The notes under the pieces are model-generated. The model was not told the origin of the DNA, did not search any database, and saw only the letters and a program-made list of their open reading frames with translations. Shown here in pieces: positions 14,725 to 21,033 of a stretch of DNA of 39,183 nucleotides (within the stretch, counting starts at the first letter, position 1; each line of letters starts with the position of its first letter). The DNA comes from Nitrospirota bacterium (GTDB taxonomy: Bacteria; Nitrospirota; Nitrospiria; Nitrospirales; Nitrospiraceae). The stretch is from NCBI GenBank assembly GCA_028876065.1, contig JAGWTI010000026.1:1-39183 (forward strand), read 5' to 3'. The position numbers were made by a program, and so were the translations under genes.

Positions 14725-17436
14725 CTAGATCTTTTCGATCGAGACTGCGGTCATTTTGAACGAGGGCACACCCGTCACCTGACCCACCTCGACGGCCATC
14801 AGGTCCTTGACCGGAGGCTCGTTGAAATGTTCGGGGAAGAAACAGGCTCCCGGCAGCAAGGCCTGGTCGACCTGCACGCCCATTTCGAGCGAGCCGCGCT
14901 CCGAACTCACACGCACCCGCGCCCCGTCGCCCACACCGAGACGCTCCATGTCCTGGGCATTCATGCGAAGCTTGCCGGTGTTCGGCGCAATCTTGATCAG
15001 GCCCGAGGCCTGGGTCGAGAGTTTGCCCGAGTGGTAGAGGAGCTGGCCCATCGTGAGCCTGAAGGGACGTCCGGCCTCCCTCCCGGTCGCCGCCGCGGCG
15101 CGGCCATACCGGCCCGCCAGCAAGGCCGTGTAGCCGTGGGACAAATAGGCGTCCGGGTTCGGCACGATCTTCTTCGGTTGCCCGAGGTTATAATAGCCGG
15201 GCAGCAGCTTCATGATCTCGTTCTGAATATCCTGCGGGGACTCGTAGCTCAATTCATAGCCCAAGCCGCTGGCGAGCGCCGTCATGATATGCCAGTCCGG
15301 CAGGCTTTCGCCGATCGGATCCATGGTCTGCCGGACACGCTGGACCTGGCCCTCCTGGTTCGTCACGGTCCCGTCCTTTTCGGCAAAGGTGCACGCCGGC
15401 AGGACGACATGGGCCAGTTGCGCGGTTTCGGTGAGGAACGGGTCCTGAACCAGCAGCAGCTCCAGCTTCGCCAGGGCGTCCTTGACGCCGAACGACGCCG
15501 GGAGCGTCGCCAGCGGGTTCTCCCCGATGACGTACAACGCCTTGATCTGGCCGTTGCGGCAGCGATTGAGGATCTCCGCCAGATGCGCGCCATTGCCGAT
15601 CGACGGGAGCGAAACCGGCTTGTCCTTGCCCCAGGCCTTGGCAAACTTGGCGCGGGCCGCCTCGTCGTCGAACCGAGCCTGGCCCGGCAGGAACTCCGGC
15701 ACGGCGCCCAGATCCATGGCCCCCTGTTCGTTGGCTTCTTCGACCACCGTGTTGATGCCGCAACCGGGGCGGCCAAGTTTCCCGGTGATCCAGGCCAAGT
15801 CGATCAACGTCAGCACATCCTGATACCCGCCTGAGCGGCGGACGATCCCCTCGCCGCAGATGATCACCGCCCGAGGCGCTTCGGCGAAGATCGCCGCCGC
15901 CTCGTGAATCTGCTCGACCGGCACGCCGGTCTGCGCAGCCACGGCGTCCAACGACAGGCCCGCAGCCGCCTGCTTGAGCGAAGCAAAGGCGTCCGGCTGC
16001 CTGCCGACCGCCTCTTCGTCGACCAGGTCCTGCTCGAGCACGGACTTGACCAGCCCTTGTACGAACAGGCCTTCGGTGCCCGGCTTGACCAGCGTCGGAT
16101 GGGACGCCAGCTTGGCCAGGTTCGTATTGGATGAATCCACCACGATCACCTGGGCGCTATAGACGCGGATCGCCTGCTTCACCCTGACGCTCGCCACCGG
16201 ATTGGTCTCGGTGATGTTCGACCCGACCACGAGGATGGCTTTGGCCTTGCTGACATCCTCCGATCCGCTGGTCATGCGCCCGACGCCCAGAGCCTGCCGG
16301 ACCGCGTGGACGAAGTTGGCATGGCCGTAGCGGGCGCTGCTGTCCAACTGATTGGTCCCGATCGCCACCCGCATGACTTTCTGGAACAGATAGAGTTCCT
16401 CGTTGGTGCAGCGCGCCGTGATGAGCCCGGCGATGGCGTTCGGCCCATGCTGGGCCTTGATCGCCGCCAGCCGGTCCACGACCTGGTGCATCGTCTCCAG
16501 CCAGGGCGCTTCGACCAACCGGCCGTCCCGCCGCACCAACGGCTGGCGCAGCCGGGCCTGACTGTCGATGAACTGGAAGCCGAACCGTCCGCGCACGCAG
16601 AGTCCGCCGTGCCCCTTGGCCGTCTCGGCCCGGTCGCCCCACTTGTTCTTCCAGGAAAGCGGCGAGGTCACCCGGACCACTTCCGTGTCCTTCGTCTCGA
16701 CGTACATCTGGCAGCCGTCGCCGCAATAGTTGCAGGTGGTCGTGGTCTTCTTGAGCTGCCAGGGCTTGTAGAGGTACTTGGAGTACTTGTTGGTGATCGC
16801 GCCCACCGGGCAGACCGCCAGGCAGTCGCCGCAGAATTCGCAGGAGAGGGCCACGTCGCCCTTCGCCACCACCTGGGTGAAGCCGCCCTTCTTGGCGAAC
16901 TGCAGGGCGTCGATCATCTGCACGTCCTTGCAGATGTTGATGCACTCGCCGCAGGCGATGCAGCGGTTCATGTTGAAGTCCAGCACGAGGCTGCGGGTGT
17001 CTTCCGGGATCAGTTTCTGCTTGGCATTGGCCAGGTTGGTCACCTGGTGCTGGAAGGCCATGTCCTGCAGCTCGCAATGCCCGTCCGCGTCGCAGACCGG
17101 GCAGTCCAGCGGGTGCACGGACAGGTGTTTCTCCACCGCCTTCTTGCGGGCCTGGAAAAGGTCGTCCCCTTCCGTGCGGATGATCATGCCGGCGGTCGCC
17201 TTGGCCGTGCAGGAACGGACCGGCGCCTTCTTGCCTTCCTGCATCACCAAGCACATGCCGCAAGAGCCGAACGGGTCGAACGTATAGTGGTAGCACATGG
17301 CCGGGATGATCTTGCCCGTGCTGGAAATGACGTCGTACAACGACACCCCGTCCTTGGCCGTCACCGTGCGTCCGTCGATGGTCAGTTCGATCGTCGCCGC
17401 TTCGACTTCCGGATTGGTGGCTGGTTTCAAACCCAT
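14725..17436 (-). CDS. nuoG: NADH-quinone oxidoreductase subunit G, formate-dehydrogenase-like
   Basis: NuoG is the large Fe-S subunit of the peripheral arm. The 903-residue product has a [2Fe-2S] domain (C48, C59, C62, C76), an HxCxxCxxxxxC site (H108, C112, C115, C121), then a two-cluster ferredoxin-type pair C159/C162/C165/C169 and C199/C202/C205/C209 (CIACGECINIC, CEFCGDCLAVC). A fourth motif, C235-x2-C238-x3-C242 with C280, opens a molybdopterin-oxidoreductase-like domain that ends with a molybdopterin-dinucleotide-binding fold. The segment ARCTNEELYLFQK...SARYGHA parallels formate dehydrogenase, but Gly371 stands at the Mo-ligating Cys/Sec position, so catalysis of its own is unlikely. 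ATG 17436 has GGAGATAAAG upstream. No nuoE or nuoF flanks it. Confidence 0.95.
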   Translation of the reverse strand: MGLKPATNPEVEAATIELTIDGRTVTAKDGVSLYDVISSTGKIIPAMCYHYTFDPFGSCGMCLVMQEGKKAPVRSCTAKATAGMIIRTEGDDLFQARKKAVEKHLSVHPLDCPVCDADGHCELQDMAFQHQVTNLANAKQKLIPEDTRSLVLDFNMNRCIACGECINICKDVQMIDALQFAKKGGFTQVVAKGDVALSCEFCGDCLAVCPVGAITNKYSKYLYKPWQLKKTTTTCNYCGDGCQMYVETKDTEVVRVTSPLSWKNKWGDRAETAKGHGGLCVRGRFGFQFIDSQARLRQPLVRRDGRLVEAPWLETMHQVVDRLAAIKAQHGPNAIAGLITARCTNEELYLFQKVMRVAIGTNQLDSSARYGHANFVHAVRQALGVGRMTSGSEDVSKAKAILVVGSNITETNPVASVRVKQAIRVYSAQVIVVDSSNTNLAKLASHPTLVKPGTEGLFVQGLVKSVLEQDLVDEEAVGRQPDAFASLKQAAAGLSLDAVAAQTGVPVEQIHEAAAIFAEAPRAVIICGEGIVRRSGGYQDVLTLIDLAWITGKLGRPGCGINTVVEEANEQGAMDLGAVPEFLPGQARFDDEAARAKFAKAWGKDKPVSLPSIGNGAHLAEILNRCRNGQIKALYVIGENPLATLPASFGVKDALAKLELLLVQDPFLTETAQLAHVVLPACTFAEKDGTVTNQEGQVQRVRQTMDPIGESLPDWHIMTALASGLGYELSYESPQDIQNEIMKLLPGYYNLGQPKKIVPNPDAYLSHGYTALLAGRYGRAAAATGREAGRPFRLTMGQLLYHSGKLSTQASGLIKIAPNTGKLRMNAQDMERLGVGDGARVRVSSERGSLEMGVQVDQALLPGACFFPEHFNEPPVKDLMAVEVGQVTGVPSFKMTAVSIEKI

Positions 17437-17447
17437 GCTTTATCTCC

Positions 17448-17535
17448 AACGCTGAACGATGAACGCAAAAGGATGAAGTGAAGACCCCGCCCGAACCTCT
17501 TCACTTCATCGTTCATCATTCACGCTTCATCGTTT
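17448..17535. repeat. Heptad-repeat inverted element between nuoD and nuoG
   Basis: Left arm 17448-17484 contains units AACGCTG, AACGATG, AACGCAA, AAGGATG and AAGTGAA. Right arm 17498-17535 contains TCTTCACTTCATC followed by GTTCATC, ATTCACG, CTTCATC and GTTTCTA. A perfect 13-bp stem pairs 17472-17484 with 17498-17510. The right arm abuts the nuoD stop codon and the left arm lies next to the nuoG Shine-Dalgarno. Confidence 0.8.
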
Positions 17536-18792
17536 CTAACGGTCGCACTCCCCCATCACGATGTCGTACGTGCCGAAAATCGTGACCGCATCCGCAATCA
17601 TGTAGCCGCGCGACATGTAGTCGAACGCGCCCATGTGAATGAACGACGGAGCGCGGATCTTCAACCGATAGGGTTTCCCGCCCCCCTGGCTGACGATGTA
17701 GAAGCCCAGTTCGCCTTTGTGCGCCTCGGTCCCGCAATAGATCTCGCCTTTGGGCGCGTCGAACCCCTGCGAGAAGAGCTTGAACTGCTGGATCATAGAT
17801 TCCAGGTTCGTGAACACCCGCTCCTTGGGCGGGAGCGTCACGCTGGGCACCTCGGCCATGACCGGCCCCTCCGCCGGCATCTGGTCGAGGCATTGCCTGA
17901 TGATCTTCGCGCTCTCGCGCATCTCCTCGACCCTGATCCAGTACCGGTCGTAGGTGTCGCCGTTCTTGCCCACCGGCACGCTGAACTCACAGCGGGGATA
18001 GGCCGAATAGGGTTCGTACTTGCGGAGGTCGTAATCCACGCCCGACCCGCGCAGCGTCGGTCCGCTGAGGCCGAAGTTGACCGCATCCTCCGCCGAGATC
18101 ACCGCCACACCCTTGGTACGGGCCACCCAGATCCGGTTCTTCTCCAGGAACACTACATACTCGTCGATTTTGGGCAAAAAGTAGTCCAGGAAGGCTCGAA
18201 GCTTGCTCAGCAACGCCGGCGTGAAGTCCCGCTCCACCCCCCCGATCCGATACCAGCTCGTCGTGAGCCGGGCGCCGCAGAGTTCGTCGAACCAATCCAG
18301 CAAAATTTCCCGGTCGCGGAACGTATAGAAGAAGACCGTCATGGCGCCGATGTCCAACGCCTGGGTTCCCAACCAGAACTGGTGTCCGATGATCCGCTGC
18401 ACTTCCGCCACGATCGTGCGCAGGTATTCGGCCCGCTCGGGCACCGTGATGTTCATCAACTTCTCGACCGCGCGGCAGTAGGCGAAGTTGTTGTACATCG
18501 CGCAGACGTAGTCCAGACGGTCCGTGTGCGGGATGAACTGATGGTACGTGCCCTCCTCGGCCAGTTTTTCCACCCCCCGGTGCAGAAAGCCCATGACCGG
18601 CGTGGACTTGGTGATCCGCTCGCCTTCCAGCTCCAGGATCACCTTCAAGACTCCATGGGTGCTCGGATGCTGCGGCCCCATGTTCAGGAGCAGCTCTTCG
18701 GTCCGCACCAGCGGCAGCGACTCGGTCTCCGGTCGGCCCGGATCGACTTTATAGACGGTGGTGCGTTGATCGTCGAGTTGCATAATTTTCAA
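17536..18792 (-). CDS. nuoD: NADH-quinone oxidoreductase subunit D
   Basis: NuoD (49-kDa type) forms much of the quinone-binding site together with NuoB. The 418-residue product has the conserved N-terminal NMGPQHPSTHGVLKVILELEG (residues 32-52), containing the quinone-contacting His of HPSTHG, and a quinone-site Tyr region near FIPHTDRLDYVCAMYNN. The C-terminus FGTYDIVMGECDR matches the family ending (usual DVVFGEVDR). It is separate from nuoC, not fused. ATG 18792 is preceded by the heptad element in the gap to nuoC. A functional core subunit is expected. Confidence 0.97.
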   Translation of the reverse strand: MKIMQLDDQRTTVYKVDPGRPETESLPLVRTEELLLNMGPQHPSTHGVLKVILELEGERITKSTPVMGFLHRGVEKLAEEGTYHQFIPHTDRLDYVCAMYNNFAYCRAVEKLMNITVPERAEYLRTIVAEVQRIIGHQFWLGTQALDIGAMTVFFYTFRDREILLDWFDELCGARLTTSWYRIGGVERDFTPALLSKLRAFLDYFLPKIDEYVVFLEKNRIWVARTKGVAVISAEDAVNFGLSGPTLRGSGVDYDLRKYEPYSAYPRCEFSVPVGKNGDTYDRYWIRVEEMRESAKIIRQCLDQMPAEGPVMAEVPSVTLPPKERVFTNLESMIQQFKLFSQGFDAPKGEIYCGTEAHKGELGFYIVSQGGGKPYRLKIRAPSFIHMGAFDYMSRGYMIADAVTIFGTYDIVMGECDR

Positions 18793-18871
18793 GAAGCTTT
18801 CAGCTCTCGGCTTTCAGCTTTCAGCAGAAACTCCCGAATCTCATTTTCAGAAGCTGACGGCTGAGAGCTTC
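18793..18871. repeat. Heptad-repeat inverted element between nuoC and nuoD
   Basis: Left arm 18793-18829 reads AGCTTTC, AGCTCTC, GGCTTTC, AGCTTTC, AGCAGAA from 18795. Right arm 18848-18871 reads GAAGCTG, ACGGCTG, AGAGCTT from 18850. The arms are complementary around AGCTTTCAGC/GCTGA..GCTT. The right arm ends next to the nuoC stop (18872-18874). Confidence 0.75.
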
Positions 18872-19369
18872 CTAGCCCTGTGCCTCGTTCAAAAACTCGA
18901 ACGTGTCCCGCCACCCTTTCCCCTGCAGCGGGAAATCTTTGCGCAACGGATAGCCTTCCGTATATTCATCCGGCATCAGAATGCGGCGCAAGTCCGGGTG
19001 GTTGCGGAAGCGGATGCCCATCATGTCGTAGACCTCCCGCTCCATGAAGTCCGCGCCCTTCCAGATATCGGTCAGGGAATCCACGATGCACTCCGCCTCG
19101 GGCACGCGCGTCTTGAGCCGGATCCGGTGCCGCTTGCGAATCGAATAGAACTCCCAGACCACCTCGAACCGTTCCTCGTCGTCCGGCCAGTCGACCGAAC
19201 TGACGTGCACGATATAATCGAAGTCCATGCTTGGGTCATCGTGCAGAAACCGCGCGATGTCGTGCAGCGCCTTGCGCGTCACCGTGACGGCCAAGTCGCC
19301 GCGCCACTCCACGGCCTGCACCAAGCCTTCGGGAAACTCCCGTTGTATGCGTTCGGCGATGGGGTGCAT
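18872..19369 (-). CDS. nuoC: NADH-quinone oxidoreductase subunit C
   Basis: NuoC (30-kDa type) is a structural subunit of the peripheral arm. The 165-residue product carries the signature of the family in the second half: RVPEAECIVDSLTDIWKGADFMEREVYDMMGIRF and the ending HPDLRRILMPDEYTEGYPLRKDFPLQG. The N-terminal ferredoxin-like fold covers about residues 10-90 (DFDYIVHVSSVDWPDDEERFEVVWEFYS). Length is typical for an unfused bacterial NuoC. It lies between two different repeat elements. Confidence 0.96.
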   Translation of the reverse strand: MHPIAERIQREFPEGLVQAVEWRGDLAVTVTRKALHDIARFLHDDPSMDFDYIVHVSSVDWPDDEERFEVVWEFYSIRKRHRIRLKTRVPEAECIVDSLTDIWKGADFMEREVYDMMGIRFRNHPDLRRILMPDEYTEGYPLRKDFPLQGKGWRDTFEFLNEAQG

Positions 19370-19373
19370 TTAG

Positions 19374-19459
19374 AAAATTTTCAATTCTTAATTTTCAATT
19401 TTGAATTATCGGAATCGGGCTGCTCGGCAATTCAAAATTCAACATTCAAAATTAAACAT
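19374..19459. repeat. Heptad-repeat inverted element between nuoB and nuoC (AT-rich version)
   Basis: Left arm 19374-19407 has units AATTTTC, AATTCTT, AATTTTC, AATTTTG. Right arm 19429-19459 has AATTCAA, AATTCAA, CATTCAA, AATTAAA. A perfect 11-bp stem joins 19397-19407 (AATTTTGAATT) and 19429-19439. The stretch is strikingly AT-rich against the GC-rich genes. The right arm overlaps the nuoB stop codon at 19452-19454. Confidence 0.8.
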
Positions 19460-19973
19460 TGGCCTTCACGGCGTCCGGCTGCTTGGTGAACACCCGCTTT
19501 TGCATGATCCGTTCTTGCAGTTTCAGGATGCCGTCGAAGAGCGCCTCGGGCGTCGGGGGACAACCCGGCACGTAGATGTCCACCGGCACGAACCGATCCA
19601 CTCCCTGCACCACGCTGTAGCTGTCGTAGATATTCCCCGACGTGGCGCAGGAGCCCATGGCGATCACGTATTTGGGCTCGGGCATCTGGTCGTAGATTTT
19701 CCGGATCACGGGCGCCATCCGCCGACAGACGGTTCCGGCCACGATCATCAGGTCGGACTGGCGGGGAGAAGCCCGGAATACGCCGGCCCCGTAGCGATCC
19801 ATGTCGTACCGTGCGGAGACGGCCGCGATCATTTCAATGGCGCAGCAGGCCAATCCGAAGGTCATCGGCCAGAGCGAGCCCTTGCGCGCCCAGTTGACGG
19901 CCTTCTCGACCGTCGTCGTGATGACGTCCAGGTCTCCGTCCTTCTCATGCCGCCCCAGCTGTATCAGTCCCAT
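19452..19973 (-). CDS. nuoB: NADH-quinone oxidoreductase subunit B
   Basis: NuoB binds cluster N2, the last Fe-S centre before quinone. The 173-residue product shows all four ligands: tandem C43-C44 (GLACCAIEM), C109 (MGSCATSG) and C138 ([11 protein letters not shown]). The segment [23 protein letters not shown] is nearly canonical. Its stop codon and last residues (AVKANV) fall within the AT-rich repeat element downstream. The start ATG 19973 is preceded by another repeat element that fills the gap to nuoA. Confidence 0.97.
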   Translation of the reverse strand: MGLIQLGRHEKDGDLDVITTTVEKAVNWARKGSLWPMTFGLACCAIEMIAAVSARYDMDRYGAGVFRASPRQSDLMIVAGTVCRRMAPVIRKIYDQMPEPKYVIAMGSCATSGNIYDSYSVVQGVDRFVPVDIYVPGCPPTPEALFDGILKLQERIMQKRVFTKQPDAVKANV

Positions 19974-19982
19974 GTCACACCC

Positions 19983-20066
19983 AACGATGAATGATAAACG
20001 CTGAACGATGAATGGGGAACGCGCCGCTCCCTTCGTTCATCACTCATCATTCTGCGTTCATCGTTG
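19983..20066. repeat. Heptad-repeat inverted element between nuoA and nuoB
   Basis: Left arm from 19983: AACGATG, AATGATA, AACGCTG, AACGATG, AATGGGG, AACG. Right arm from 20034: CGTTCAT, CACTCAT, CATTCTG, CGTTCAT, CGTTG. The 7-nt period is exact in both arms. A perfect 10-bp stem joins 19982-19991 and 20057-20066. It lies directly before the nuoA stop (20071-20073). Confidence 0.8.
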
Positions 20067-20070
20067 CTGC

Positions 20071-20454
20071 TCAGTCCCATTCCAGCGCCCCCTTCTTCCA
20101 GGCGTAGACGTAGGCCACCAGAAACAACGCGATAAAGATCAGCATCTCGACCAATCCGACGAACCCGATCTTGTAAAACGTCACGGCCCAGGGATAGAGG
20201 AAGATCACCTCGATGTCGAAGATCACGAACAGCATGGCAAAGATGTAGTAGCGGACGGGAAAGGGCATCCGGGCGTCGGAAAACGGCTCGCTCCCGCACT
20301 CATAGGCGCTGAGCTTCTCCGCCTCCGGATACTTGGGCTGGACCAGATAGCTGATCACCAACGTCACCACGCCGAATGCCAGGGCGATGACGATGAAGAG
20401 CAGGATCGGGAAATAACGAGTTAAATACTCGATGAGCAACTCAGTGCCGCTCAC
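20071..20454 (-). CDS. nuoA: NADH-quinone oxidoreductase subunit A
   Basis: NuoA is a three-helix membrane subunit next to the quinone cavity. The 127-residue product has the expected segments YECGSEPFSDARMPFPVRYYIFAMLFVIFDIEVIFLYPWAV, where the loop Cys (YECG) and the acidic helix (FDIEVIFLYPW) are the family signature. The start is GTG 20454, with a GGGAGCGGGGG purine stretch about 5-15 nt upstream. It is the first gene of the operon; a candidate promoter lies at 20499-20528. Confidence 0.95.
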   Translation of the reverse strand: MSGTELLIEYLTRYFPILLFIVIALAFGVVTLVISYLVQPKYPEAEKLSAYECGSEPFSDARMPFPVRYYIFAMLFVIFDIEVIFLYPWAVTFYKIGFVGLVEMLIFIALFLVAYVYAWKKGALEWD

Positions 20455-20478
20455 AAAACCCCCGCTCCCAACACCTTG

Positions 20479-20493
20479 ACTTCCAATGGAAGT
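20479..20493. promoter_or_regulatory. Palindrome in the nuo leader, possible operator
   Basis: ACTTCCAATGGAAGT is a 7-bp perfect inverted repeat around one central base. It lies just after the predicted -10 box of the nuo promoter, near the transcription start, where a repressor would block initiation or early elongation. No regulator has been identified. Confidence 0.35.
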
Positions 20494-20498
20494 TTGGC

Positions 20499-20528
20499 AT
20501 TTTAGTCGTGCCTGATTGCCAATAGCAA
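20499..20528 (-). promoter_or_regulatory. Candidate promoter of the nuo operon
   Basis: On the minus strand, a -35 TTGCTA (20523-20528) and a -10 TAAAAT (20499-20504) are separated by 18 nt, with the start expected near 20492, giving a leader of about 38 nt before nuoA GTG 20454. Matches are moderate. Confidence 0.4.
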
Positions 20529-20682
20529 GCGCACAAAGGACCTACGGGCCCAGGAACCGAAAGCCCTAGGTCCCGCGCGAGAACATTCCAATTGTTTGTT
20601 TTTTCAGTGATCCTTGGACTGGAGCCAACAGAAAACTCACCGCGACGAACGAGCCGGATGAGGAGGCTAGCGGGAAGGCCGA

Positions 20683-20901
20683 TTAGGTGTGTGGCGTCTG
20701 CTTGCGCATCCGGTCCTGGGGCGTCCGCAGCCCCTGCGGCGCCTCGCCCGATGCCGCATCCCACTCGGCCTGAAGCGGAAACTGCTTTTTCGCTTTGTTC
20801 CTTCTATGGATCTGGGTTTCAATACGGCGGGGCGGCGACTTGGGAAGGCTGGCCGGCTTCGGGCGGTTTGGCTCGGAGTCATGAACCCTGGCATCGCTCA
20901 C
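20683..20901 (-). CDS. Small basic hypothetical protein
   Basis: From GTG 20901 a 72-residue frame encodes a proline- and arginine-rich, hydrophilic protein (PNRPKPASLPKSPPRRIETQ ... KKQFPLQAEWDAASGEAPQG) with no signal peptide, membrane segment or cysteine. The start is supported by a very strong AGGAGGTG on the minus strand (complement around 20905-20912) at proper spacing; an in-frame extension to 20928 lacks such a site. It lies between the nuo operon and the divergent OmpA-family gene. I recognise no family. The composition is unlike an antisense shadow, because there is nothing coding on the opposite strand here. Confidence 0.5.
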   Translation of the reverse strand: MSDARVHDSEPNRPKPASLPKSPPRRIETQIHRRNKAKKQFPLQAEWDAASGEAPQGLRTPQDRMRKQTPHT

Positions 20902-20998
20902 GGAGCACCTCCTGTCCTGCACCAGCACGTGTCGTACGCTAACACCCGCAGAAACCGCCTGTCAAACCGCCAGCGCGCAGATGCTTTGCCGTCTTCGC

Positions 20999-21026
20999 TT
21001 GACAATGGTCTTCGTTTTGCTATGGT
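20999..21026 (+). promoter_or_regulatory. Strong extended -10 promoter of the OmpA-family gene
   Basis: A perfect -35 TTGACA (20999-21004) is followed after 16 nt by TATGGT (21021-21026), preceded by the extended -10 TG at 21018-21019. Transcription would begin about 21033, at or just before ATG 21034. The ATG at 21022 lies inside the -10 box and cannot be on this transcript. Confidence 0.55.
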
Positions 21027-21033
21027 TACCGAC

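Noticed and set aside
17448-20066. Heptad arrays read as a CRISPR
   Set aside because: The units are 7 nt, contiguous without spacers, and differ between sites. There are no cas genes.
20441-20764. A 107-codon minus-strand frame across the nuoA start
   Set aside because: It overlaps the nuo promoter and nuoA, has no ribosome-binding site and shows no coding character.
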